Positions 50,333-62,080 of a DNA stretch of 64,000 nucleotides are shown here, in pieces (the first letter of the stretch is position 1; each line of letters starts with the position of its first letter). The notes under the pieces are model-generated. The model was not told where the DNA came from and did not search any database. It saw nothing but the letters and a program-made list of their open reading frames with translations. The DNA comes from Trochalopteron elliotii. Its lineage: Eukaryota; Chordata; Aves; Passeriformes; Leiothrichidae. The position numbers and the translations under genes were made by a program. The stretch is taken from positions 499,465-563,464 of the forward strand of contig JANPWX010000160.1 in NCBI GenBank assembly GCA_024734555.1, given 5' to 3'.

Positions 50333-50337
50333 GAAAG

Positions 50338-53316
50338 TCATTCCAGAAAAAGGTCCTTGAATGACTGGATGTCCCATTTTTGAATGTTTCTTGAATGTCC
50401 CATTGATGGGACAGGGCAAGGAACAGGCTCTGGCTCCTGAGAGAGACCTGAGTGCCGCTGCAGACACATTAAAAGCTGAGCTCATTCCATGCCTTCAAGA
50501 CCTGGCTCAGCCCCTTAAGTTCCATGGTACTACCAGCCCAATCTTATTTCAGGTTATTGGTTTAGTGGGAATAATATTTCTTAACAAGCTCTCAAGGGGG
50601 CCACAGAGCTGAATTAATATTAAGCAAAGAGCTTGGAAATTCCCCATCACGATGTGGGATATAACAGGAAACATAATGCTTTAATAAAATGGTTTTATTT
50701 GTCCCAAAAAACAATTAATCCTGCAATGTCTCTTTGAACAACTGCAATGGTTTTTGTGCTATTTGTTAATATATTTAGATTAGATGCTCAAGCAAAAGCC
50801 TAAACACGCTGTCAACTTCAGACATACTCAGGCAATTAGAGAGCAGCTTATGTTATTGTTTTATAATTCAAGCCTTGTGAAATAATAAATTAAGAAACTC
50901 ATTAAATTTTTAATTGCATTAATAGAAAAATTTAGCTTATTAAATTTTTTGGCAAGGCCTAATAACAGAACATTGGAAATACCTATTTTTTTTTTCCTAT
51001 TTTGTTAAATCTTGTTGCCCAGATAACCTCTTCCTTCAATACAGGAAAAATAAAGTAATAGGAACATAAACGGTAAAAAATACTCTCTCTTACATGAGTT
51101 CAACCTTAATTCCCTTTGTCACATTTTAAAGAATTTCTGAACAAATTCCATGACTGCCAGCCTTCCCCATAAATAGCTGCAGGCCTCTCAGCAGCTTTGT
51201 GCTCTGAGCTTGGCTCTGCTTTGTTCCACCAGCATTGTCAAATTGTCAAATAAACACTGATAGCACTATTTTTATTTGGCAATGCATGACACAATTGGAT
51301 GCAATAAGTTGAGCTGTTTTAAAATGGCTGGTGTTAAAATTCTCTCTGTTTTCACTGCAATTGTAAATTGTAAGTGTATGTATTTAACAAACCTTGCAAA
51401 TTTGAAACTTCTCAGTGAGCTAACTCTGTACTGGTAGAAATCACTTCATATCCATTAAAATCACAATGAATGGATTCACAGTCAAGGTGAATTTCCTCAC
51501 TTCATAGAGCTTTCTCTTTTTTTGTGCCTGCTAATGGTTAAAGCCCAAATTATTTGAAAGTTGATGTAGTTACATGCAAGTATGTATATTTTTTCCACTC
51601 CGTGTTAGTGTGTTCATGTTACGGCAGTACAAAAACTACAGAAATCCTTCCTTCATCTTAATAGGTGTTGGTGGTATTTAAATTATTCAGTGGTTTTCTA
51701 AGCTAGTGCCAAACTGTAGTGAGACAGACAGGGAAACGTTCATGACGAGCCTTGAGATGCTTTGCACATAGTACTCACTCACTCCAGAGAAGTATGTACA
51801 AAGAAATAAAAATATTTGTCTAGGAAATCAGGAGATTCTGTTGTAAAAGGGAATTTTTCTCTGAACAGTAGATTAACAAGCTTGCTGTTGTCTGTCACCA
51901 TTCCAAAGAGTGGAGAAGCTGTCTTCCATATGTGGTTGTACCTACCCAAATCATAACTGTTAGCTTTTTGTCCAATTAACTGTTCAATCTGGGCAAAAAA
52001 ATACCATAGGGCAAAAACTAGTTCTGCATTTCTTAAAGCCGTTCTGGGGCATCTCCTGAAGTGTTTGCCTCAGTGCACAAGTCCAGTTTACTTCTCAGTG
52101 AATCCACTAAACTCCCATGGGCTTCCAGCTCTGTCATGGAGACCTATTGGAATTCCCCAGTTACATTTAGTAAATGACCTTTTGGCTCACAAGGTATGTG
52201 ATATTTTCAGTATTAGCTCTTCCTATCCCTCTTGCAAGACACTGAGATATGTAGCTGCAAAGTTACATTTCTCTTTTCCCTTCCATGGTGCCTGGTATTT
52301 TTTTTTGCAGGCAGGAGGAGAGGAATTGGTACCAGAGGTATCTGCAGCCTTCCTTGGTGTGTGGGGAGCATGGAAGCAGAGCTTCAACTGAAGGATGTCT
52401 GTGGGCTTTTATCACTTAAATCTCTGGTGCTGCTGCTCCTGTAAATGATTTCATGCCAATCAGTGCTCATGGAGTTTAATAAAGCTCTAAAGCCAAGTCA
52501 TAATCTGCTGTATTCCTCAATAGGGGAACTCAAAATATTGCAGGTCACTGGGAAAGGCAGTATTTCTATTCATGCTTTTATCAGGTGATTTCCCTCTGCC
52601 TCTTCTTGTGCTAGTCCTATTCTTAGGACATGAAGTGACTTGCCAGGAAAATAGGATCTAAAGACCCTCTCAAATCATTAAAAAATTAATCAGATTTGTC
52701 ATTTTGTTACTTCAACTCTCAGATTTATTAGACTAAAATTATGGTACTTTTGAGTCTGACTCATGATTTTTGATTACTCAAGGCTGTCAATATGACACAT
52801 GTGGCATTTCTCTTTTTGTTTATTTTTCCCCTCTTTTTTTATCTCCCCTCCAGACACAGAGCCTGGCAGGCATGAGTCTGCACGGGTGCACAACATCATC
52901 CACTGCCTCTAGCCAGGGCTCATGGTAAAACCAGAATATTTACTCTAGAGAGGCTTCCATGTCCTCCTCATGTTTAAATAGTTTATCCAAAGGTTTTAAA
53001 AAACAAAAGCAAAACTAAACAAACCAGCAAAAATCTCCAAACCAAAAAACCAAACCTCGAACAAAAAGAAACTGGTGACCCAGAGCTCTGGTAACGTTCT
53101 GCCCATGGCAGTGTCCAGTTTGTTTTATTTTCCCTGTGTTCCTGTCCAGGCACAGGACCAGGAGTCCACAATAACACAGACCTCTCCTTGACCTGTGGCA
53201 TTCCTTATTCTCTTTTGCCTTGTTGCTGTTTGCTTTTACCTTGCCTCTCTTGAACTCAGTCAGACCCTTCCTAATAACTCTTCTTTTTCTCCCGTCACCA
53301 AATGTTAATTAGTGAA
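50338..53316. other. Intronic, nothing recognised
   Basis: AT-rich sequence; about 50600-51100 is especially so. No exon or repeat family was assigned. Confidence 0.4.
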
Positions 53317-53841
53317 TATTATGACTTTTGCTGGGATTCAGTCAATTTTCTTCCCAGTAGCCAGTGTGAGGGTGTGTTTTGCATTCCTCCTGGAATCAGT
53401 GTTGAAATACAGGCATGTTTTTGTTACTGCTGGGAAGGGCTCACACAAATTCAAGGCCTTTGCTGTTCCTCACCCCCCATGGAGTAGGCTGGGGGTGCAC
53501 AAGAATTTGGGAGGGGACACAGCTGTCCCCAAGTTACCCAAGATGCAAATCTGAGGAACAGGGGGAAGGTGGGGAACAATGTCTCTGATGACCTTTGCCT
53601 TCCCAATCACTGCTGTGTGTGATGGGGGTGCTCAGCACCTGCCCCTGGAAAGCAGAGAATGAATTCCTTGCTTTGCTTTGCCTGTGTGGGCAGCTTTTGC
53701 TTCACCTGTTCAACTGTCTTTATCTCCACCATGGGTTTTCTCCCTTTCATCTTCCAATTCTCCCCCTGGTCCCACCCTGGGTGGGGGAAGTGAGTGATCC
53801 TTTTGTGGAGCTTTGCTGCTGACTGGGCTTAAATCCCAGCA
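53317..53841 (+). mobile_element. ERVL-type solo LTR, 5-bp target duplication
   Basis: It resembles 43162-43640 plus 44497-44623. Its ends are defined by alignment to the family termini, and a perfect 5-bp duplication GTGAA at 53312-53316 and 53842-53846 confirms them. Inner landmarks are 'gaatcagtgttgaaatacag', 'caagaatttgggaggggaca' and the 3' block 'tcaactgtctttatctccac'. The first dinucleotide is mutated (TA rather than TG), so the copy is old. It is 525 bp with no internal retroviral genes. Confidence 0.9.
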
Positions 53842-54190
53842 GTGAAGCTCCGTTTTTTCTTGAGAAAGAGGGGACCACCCCATCACCTCCCAGAGAAAAA
53901 ACACCAACCCAAAACAAAAACCCAACCCAAACCACCAAACAACCAAATCTAATGAATAAATGACATGAAGATGTTATCTATCCAGTTGAGACTCCGCAAA
54001 GATTCTCTGTTTAATCCAATGTAATCTGACTTGTTCTAGGATTTTCTGTAATATTTGCAGTATCAAGGAAGTTCTTAGATCATTTTGAATTGTGTAATGA
54101 GGGTTTTGCTTGGCTTGCTGAACTCTTTGGAATGACAAGAAGGACTTCAAATGAATGCTGACTGGGTTTTCACTACAAAGTATTTATTAC

Positions 54191-54407
54191 ATACCACCCT
54201 CAATATAGAGGGTGGTATATAATATATATATAATATTATAATTATAATTATAATATATATAATATATGTTTATATATATAATATATAAATATATATTTTA
54301 ATATATTTATTATATATATTTATTATATAAAATTATAATTATAATTATATAGATTATATATTATAATAAATATATATATATATTATTATATACCACCCTC
54401 AATATAG
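54191..54407. repeat. AT-rich imperfect palindrome with flanking direct repeats
   Basis: A perfect hairpin of 11-bp arms (ATACCACCCTC at 54191-54201 and GAGGGTGGTAT at 54208-54218, loop AATATA) begins the element. The 18-base string ATACCACCCTCAATATAG then recurs at 54390-54407. The GAGGGTGGTAT at 54208 and the ATACCACCCTC ending at 54400 bound about 193 bp of nearly pure A/T sequence. Its two halves are roughly reverse-complementary, for example ATAATTATAATTATAA-type blocks on each side. It resembles a palindromic AT-rich repeat. Confidence 0.88.
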
Positions 54408-55204
54408 ACAAGCATATCCAAACAATGTAAGCTGTTACATTCATTATAATGAAGATATTCACAGTAAGGAAATACTGGTTGGTAGAATTTCAACACAATA
54501 TTCCTCTTTCTGATATGTGGAAGTCCCTACACAAAGCAGTAGATGGTACCAGTAGAGAAAGGGCTTTGCTCTTACTTTGTTTTGACCCAGAATAGCTCAG
54601 TCTGTGGCCAGTTGTTCTTCCTGTTGGTAGCTACAATCCTGTTTGTAGTTCCAGGCTTGCCAGTACCACTTCTGCTTAATATTATTTGGAGGGGTACAAT
54701 AAAGAGTTGAAATACAGTGAAGATCACCTGGCAGGAGTAGGATTTCATAAAGAAATGTGGAATTCATGGAGATATATGATCTGCACTGAAGATGTATGTA
54801 AGCCTATTTTTCCTAATCAGTGTCCTGATGAAAACTGTTTTCTTTGGTTTCATTTAAGCACTTCTCTTCAGAGTATATAGATTTAACTGAACAATGGGGT
54901 TAAACTACCTGTAGTTCCATGCAATGGGTTCTTAGGGACAATTTCTTAGAACAATAGGCTCTGGCTTTTCAATTTTTTTCTACTGTCAATCAGAATAATA
55001 AGTTTTAATGTACCTTTCCATTGACTTATTTGAACAATCCTGCTGCAATAAAGCATATTAAATAATTTCATTAACCTTGGCCTAGACTTGCACTAAGAAG
55101 CTCCTTATTTGGGCAAGCACAGCACAGATGTGAGGTCTATGATTACTGCAGCTATGCCACTCTACTGGCAATGTGTCATTTTTAATGTGACAGCTGTATT
55201 CCAG

Positions 55205-55297
55205 CCATCAAGGGTTACAGCTTCTGGCAGCGTGAAGTTCTCATTATGCCATTCCTACTCTGCAGTAAAATAATAATTTCAAAGCAAGCTGCTCCCA
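55205..55297. repeat. Non-coding duplicate pair, copy A
   Basis: The segment containing 'gtgaagttctcattatgcc', 'cagtaaaataat' and 'aagcaagctgctc' aligns, at about 70 percent by eye, with 56602-56692 in the same orientation. Flanks on both sides also show weaker resemblance. The sequence is not low complexity and has no open frame. Confidence 0.65.
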
Positions 55298-55624
55298 TCT
55301 CCTCCCTAACCTGAGATTACAAGTCCTCCTGTTTATTTTTTCCTGATTTTTCATCTAATCTGCAGCAGCTGGGTTTGTATTTAAAGTTAGTGTTCTGAGA
55401 CTGACCTGAGGTATATTACTTATTAAAAAAAAGAGTGTTTTTATATTCAAAAATACATAAAAGTAACAAATAAAAAGCTGTTCATAGTACATTTCTCCTT
55501 TGAGCAAATGAAGTGGAAATATCTTAAAATTATACGAGATTTTTATATACTCGTCATATCCACATTATTTTTATGAACTTGTCTTCCAGTTGCTCTATGA
55601 ACTATTAAAACAAATACTTTATAT

Positions 55625-55652
55625 ATGTATATATATACACACACACACAATT
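55625..55652. repeat. (TA)n(CA)n microsatellite
   Basis: TATATATGTATATATATA followed by an ACACAC run. Confidence 0.85.
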
Positions 55653-58600
55653 CCATGTCAGGAATTTAAAAATAAAAGCCATGAAGTATCTACCTTGAGA
55701 AACTGCCACAGCAAAATCTGACTGACTTCACTTGAGATAGTTTTAAGAGGAATATTTTTATTTTTCTTTATCCTGAACTAGTGAACTGTCTTTGGAGCTC
55801 AATTGGCAAAGAGGTGAATTGATGAGAGGTGTTCTGCTACCATAACCAAACTTGCTCATATTTGCAGAGGTCAAAGGCTGCCCTGTGGTCCATTTTCCCC
55901 CTTCCCATTTCTGAGATTGTTCTGGGCACCTGAGCAACAACTGAAGGAAGACAGGGTTGTGGTTTTGTTAATGTCATACATCAGAGAATCAAGTATTCCC
56001 AACTAAATGGCAAAATAATGCAAAAAACCATGAAACAATTCTGAATTGTAACTGCACTACCAAAAATAAACCCAGTTTTTCTGGGGACTAATGACTACAG
56101 GTGGTGACAGCACCCGCAATGGAAATTAGAAAAGCATCTTGTAAAGAGAATCACTTTCCATCAACACCTGATTTTTAATAAAGCAGTGCTGAATTTTAAT
56201 TTGTAATTCAATTTCCTTAATGCATGCAATTCTTGTGTAACCAAGAAATCAATATCACCAGATGGATGCATGGGTTTTTGCCTCTCTATTTTAAAGGTCA
56301 TGCACTAATTCAAGCAGCTATAAAAATTAACATATTTCAGTAATTTTAGACTAGGTAAGGTTTCTCTGCAGCCTTAAGAAAACCATACTGTCATGCTTTT
56401 GGCAGCAGAACAGGATGACACGTTGCTGCTATGTGACAAACCCAATGCAGAATCTTTATTAATAATCCTGCTAATGTTTCATCTAATGCAAGGGAAATGG
56501 TAAATAAATTGTGGCTTTAACCCACTGCTGAGCTTCCAATTACTGTTTTTCTTCCTATCTGCTTCCAATATATCATTTTTTTAATATGACTGAAATGTTC
56601 TAACAATCAAGGCTTAGGATCCTAACAGCATGAAGTCCTCATTATGTGATTTCTGCACTACAGTAAAATAATGACTGTGAAGCAAGCTGCTCTCCATGTC
56701 ACACTTACAGAATAACTCATAAGACTACCCATTTACCAGCTTTGGGTTATGGATTCCATTACTTAATGTCTTGGGTTTCTGGATGTTGGAATCATGTCAT
56801 GCCTCTGTCTTGAGCTGCACCATAAAAAGCATTCCAAGTGAATAAATTACAGGTGTTGTTCCCCAGAAGCACTCTGAGGTTTTTGCTTTCTCCCAAAGCC
56901 ATTCAGGGCTCTGGCTTCTAAAAGTTTAATGAAAGGTTTCATAAACCATGAAAAAGCCCACCAGAATGTCATGACCTTCTTTCATTTTTTGGTTCTGTGC
57001 AAAAATTTCCACAAGTAACAGGGAGAAGAATATTACACTGGAGAGTCAGCATTTAAATGGTATGTTCTAGTCCCAAATACATATTAAACAGAACTGTAGA
57101 GGGAAGTAAACAGTATTTTAGATGGCTGTGCAGCTTTTGTAAAGAGAGATTTTATTTTTCCAAACAAAAGCTCTGTGTATCAGATTAATATGTTTTGCCT
57201 CCTTCAGTCTGCATTTTAAAATTGGCAAGGAGATGAAATCATAAATACTTAATTATTAGCAAGTGACTCTTACAGCTGGTATGTATCTGCTATTTCTTGT
57301 AGTAAGTATATATCAGGGGAAAATTCAGGGTGTCTGACTATACTTCACCTGACCTAGAGCCCTATTATTTTTCTTCCTGTTACTATAAGATAAAATTAAG
57401 GCATACATTAATGTGAGGCTTATTTGGCTGACTGCAGCAGCCTCCAACATTCCCTCCTTTGTCAGACAGGGAAGTCCTGAATTCAGGACCAGGCTTCTTG
57501 TCTGCAGTCTTGGGATGCCAGGAGTAGGTCACACCATATACATGGACTGCATTAAATACACATTTGCTCTATAAAATGAGGTTTACATGCACCAGAAAAT
57601 GGTGGCTGTTCCCCCAAAGATGAAATACATGAAGAATTTTACATGCACATACATTGTTTTTACACTCCTGCTGCGTGTGAAACATGTGCCTGGTGAGTAC
57701 AGAGTGGGAAATGCCAAAACCCCAGAGGATTTTCTAGTCAATATGCACAACTTCCCTGCTTTCCAGGTATTTTCCCATTGGCAAGAAAAGAATCCCAGTA
57801 AAATGATGGCTTGCTCAGCTCCAGACAGCACAGTGTGGATCAAAGGGGACTGGCACTCAGGTGTGACACTTGCCATTAGACCCTTGGGTGTGGGGTTTTA
57901 ACAAAGACAGGTAGTGACATCCTTGTGGGCTTTTTTTTTCTCCCTAACTGCTCTATTTTTGTAGTTCTCCAGTTGTTACTCTCCTGACCTTTGTTTGATA
58001 CCCCGTACAGGATCACTTAGAGAACAAAAAGATACAGTTTCATGTATCATTAATTCCTTACAACCTCTGCGTTTTATCTCTTGATTCTGTTCCTTTCAGT
58101 GTTATAAAAAAAAAATCAAAGATTTTTCAGTCCCATTTCTCTCACCCCTCCAAAAGTGATGGGTGTTATGATCAGTTTTGTACCCCATGGCCAACATCCA
58201 GCTGCATTCTTTGTGGTGGTGTCAGTGAGGAATAGAGTGACCACGCTCTCATTTGGCTAAGCCATCATAATTAATAGAAGAACATATGTGTGTGAGCTAA
58301 TAGGCAACCTGGTCTAGAGCCAGTGCTACTAAATCATTGCCTTGCAACCTGCTGAAAGTGTGAGAGTTGTCTGCCATGCATTGGTCTGGGGAGTGTTTCT
58401 TGCAGTAAACACACTGTGTATCCATTTTAATGCAAATTACTTAATTCACTAGGTTTTACAGATACACAGAAGAATAATATTTCTTGGAAAATGAACATAA
58501 AAAGAATGAAAGGGTACAAACAGGCTCAATAGAATGGGAGAGAAAAAGAAAGGGTTGTGTATGAGATATCTGGATTTCATGTGATTAAACAAACTGGGAG

Positions 58601-61600
58601 GTCACAAGCTCGGCAGGAGAGACTCAGGGAAAGGCTGTAGCATCACCTTTCTTCATCCCAAAAGCCTATGGTGTATCATTGTCATAGACAAATGCAATTG
58701 TCTATAATACATCTGATCCAGCTGGAGACTGGATCACTGCACTCCCTTCTTTTCCAGCTGTATCAGCTGAATTGTGAATTCCTGCAGCCTCTACACAGGT
58801 TTATGTAGGCCTTGCAGAAGTAGGAGCAGAACTGCTCTAGACCCAGTGAGCAGGCTGTTTCCAAAGAAGCAGCTCATATGGGCTCCCTGGCAGATGCTGC
58901 AGCTGCAGTAAGTGTCAGCTGCCTGCAATGCCTGGGGACCTCTCAACAGGACAGGCTGAGATGTGTCTTGTGGCACAAGAATCAGAAAATGGGGTATAGA
59001 AAGACAGAGTGTGTCGCCAGTGGAAATTCTCTGAGCAGGTTGGCTGAGGTCTGAGGAGATTCAGGGCATGTTACAGTCATTGTGGCTGTGGGGAATTTTT
59101 AGCTAGGTACAATCTGGGGAGCAGAAAAGTGTGTGTGGGGTTGGCTACCCATAACTACCCCAGGAGATTACCTTCCTTTGCTTTTCCTCTACTGCTTCCT
59201 TCCTGATATTGTTAGAAACATGGCAAACCAGTCACCCTTCTTCAATCATGATCTGCCTTCCCCAAATTTTCCTTTATGTCCCAGGTTATTTAAATTCCAT
59301 TTTGAAAAAAAAGCTGCTGGTGTTCCTCACTGTCCCGCCATTCCTGTTTATAAACCTCTGGGAGCAGCACAGTCCAGGCTGAGCTTTGAATCCTACAGTT
59401 TTGAATAGGGTGACCCTGGGGTGACCCTGGCAGACGTGGGAATTCTCAGTTCCTGCTCTGGGGCTTTCCTTTGGGGTCAGGCTGGGTTTTGTCCCAGCAG
59501 GGCAGGAGGCTGCAGGTGAGCAGAGGGAGTTCAGGTTCTGCTTCCCTGGGATGGGATGTGTGGGAATTGGATTTGTAGAGGATTCTCAAAGACTGACTGA
59601 AAGCTCACGTGGTCTTGGGCATCTGTATGCAAACTTTGAGATAAAAAATACTGACTTAGAAAGGCCATGGAATAGGACAGACATTGTTGAGAGAGAAATT
59701 GAACTAGAATCAAGTTTCAAATGATGACCTTGCAAATAGACTAGATAATTCAGAGAAATAGAACTATGAAAGATGTATTATCGTAGTAAGTCCCACAAGG
59801 GGTATTTTTAGATGATTGGCTTAGAAGCATTAGCAGTATTGTGTGGCAAAAGCTGACAGGCCAAGAAATGCTTATAATGTAATTAGGATATAGTTTGGCT
59901 TCTGATTGTGATGGCATGAATTGTAACATCTGCACCATCTCACCCTTCTCATGAGACTGAAAATGGAATAAAAGTCTTTAAAACACCTCTCAGGAGCCCC
60001 ATCCCTGGGTCAGAAAAAGGGACAATACACCCCCTAAACTTGTGCCCTTGCCTTGCAGCATGGGGGTTACCAAGCTGAGGAGCTTTTCAGCTTGACTGTT
60101 TGGACTGACAGAAGTGTGATGTGATGGGTTGCTGTGGCTTTTTTCTCATTGCTGAGGTTGATCTTTTCCCATCCTTTCTTTGTGGTAGCCCCTCACACCA
60201 GGAAAACAAAAGCTGAACTGAAGGGATATGTGGGATAGTTGTGTAAATTGGTGCAGATATCAATTTAATGAAGAAAAGTCTCTACTTCTGTCGTGGCCCT
60301 CAGTCTGTCTTCCGTATCAAAGTCAGAGATTTCCTGTAGATTTTTACAGTCATCCGACAAAGCTTAGAACAGAAAAAGAATCATTGCTCTGATGGTTTGG
60401 GAAAGGATAGTGTTCTCTTAAAACATTATAGGATAGCAATTAACTTAATTGCCTCTATAGTTCATTGAGATACTTTTTGATTGTTCCTCACTACAGGAAT
60501 ACAATTACATGATCCATGGTGTAATGTCTGTTTTTCTGAAGCCACGATGCTCACTGCACTGGGACCAGATTTTTATCCACAGTCTTTTAACTGGCTTCTA
60601 CACCTGAGCTGTCTGTTCCACAGCCAGAGCTAAATGTGAGGAGCACTGACTGTGTGAGATGTGCCTGCCTGCTGAGCTGAGAATTATAGGTCAAACTACA
60701 TTGTGCACCTAACTAGTATGTCAAAACCCTCCCCAAAAGTTCAAATAAATGGGCCATTTATTGCAAGATAATCAAGAGACAGAATTGTGAAGCCTAACTT
60801 TTACAAAATCCCAGCTTGCTTTAATAGTCCTACATCTAGAAAGAAGCTTTGGGTTTCCATTTATATACTGCAATAGAGCTTGTCTCTTTTGTGATCACTG
60901 TCTTGTTTCAAAATAGGAAAGGCATTATTGTGGATGCACCTAAATGGAATGCTGGAGTGACTGTTATGGACTCAGGAATCTGTTATACCCCCAAATTAAA
61001 TTCTAACTATCTGTGTAACATATCTTTAGAGTTGTTGTGTAACACTCTGTAGTGTGAAGCATATGAAGTTTCACAGACATAACTGCATTTTTATTGTCAT
61101 ATTGCTGCCAGCTTTACAACAATCCCTTTGCATCTTCTGAGTTTGTGCTGTAATTTTGTTTTAAAAAAAAAATCTTACATTTAGGTAGTCATAAGGCTTT
61201 AAACGACATAATTTTCAGAATACTTTGCAGAACTGTTACCATAAATATGCAGAGACCTTTTTCAAGTCAGTAAAGAAATCCAGAGAGCATGTGTGTGTGT
61301 GCGTATGAGTTTTCTAACTGCAGAAACATTACATGTACCACCAGAGTAGAAAAAGCTCTTGAACTGTTGCCCTTGCATGTTTTGTTCTATGGCTGAACAT
61401 GCTATTAAACCAATCTGGGCAACAACATTTGATGAGGCCTATTGAATGTAGAATTTTCACAATGCAACTGCACAAATTTATTTAGCACGAGCATGTCTTT
61501 AACTGTTAAACTGTGAGTAAGTGTGTGACCTCTGCTGCAACACTTGCACCAGCATAATGAGATTGATAAAATCAGAAATGTTAACTGGAATACAAAATGC

Positions 61601-61840
61601 AACAGGAATGAATCTGCCTGAATCCAGTCCTGGCTTTGGCCTTCTTGAATGCTTGGTGCCAGGGTGTGGTTCATTGCTTCCCATTTTAGGAAGGTTTGTT
61701 AGTGCTGCTTGGGGCTGCTGCAGGAGGTTGCTGTCCTGTGGATGAACCACAGCAGAGTCACTCCACTGGGCTAACAGTCAGTCACAGAAAGTGAAAACAT
61801 TAATGAGAAAGCATCAGACATTTTGTAGGGCCTGTGGCAA
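55653..61840. other. Intronic; holds copy B of a duplicated segment, otherwise nothing recognised
   Basis: AT-rich sequence. Short open frames, such as those near 57587-57901 on both strands, have no recognisable protein features. The only structured element noted is the duplicate at 56602-56692. Confidence 0.4.
56602..56692. repeat. Non-coding duplicate pair, copy B
   Basis: The partner of 55205-55297, about 1.4 kb away and in direct orientation. Matching blocks are 'atgaagtcctcattatgtg', 'cagtaaaataatga' and 'gaagcaagctgctc'. The divergence implies an old duplication or two members of an ancient repeat. Confidence 0.65.
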
Positions 61841-62080
61841 AAGGACCAGGGGTAATGGTTTTAAACTAAAAGCAGGGAGATTCAAACTAGGTGTAGGGAA
61901 GACATTTTTCAGGGTGAAGGTGGTGAAACAGCAGAACAGGTTGCCTGGGGAGGTGGTGGATGCCCCTTCCCTGAAACACTCAAGGTTGGGTTGGACAGGG
62001 CTCTGAGGAAGCTGATCCCCCTGAAAATGTCCCTGATCTCTGCAGGGCTGTTGGACTCAATGACGTTTAAATGCCCTTTT
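61841..62080 (+). mobile_element. CR1 LINE 3'-end fragment
   Basis: Sense CR1 blocks follow in order: 'aaggaccaggggtaatggtt', 'agaacaggttgcctggggag', 'gtggatgccccttccctgaa' and 'gctgttggactcaatgac'. It is 5'-truncated and lacks the usual terminal microsatellite tail. Confidence 0.85.

Noticed and set aside
49676..50485. Open frames crossing the assembly gap
   Set aside because: They consist mostly of unknown residues from N bases.
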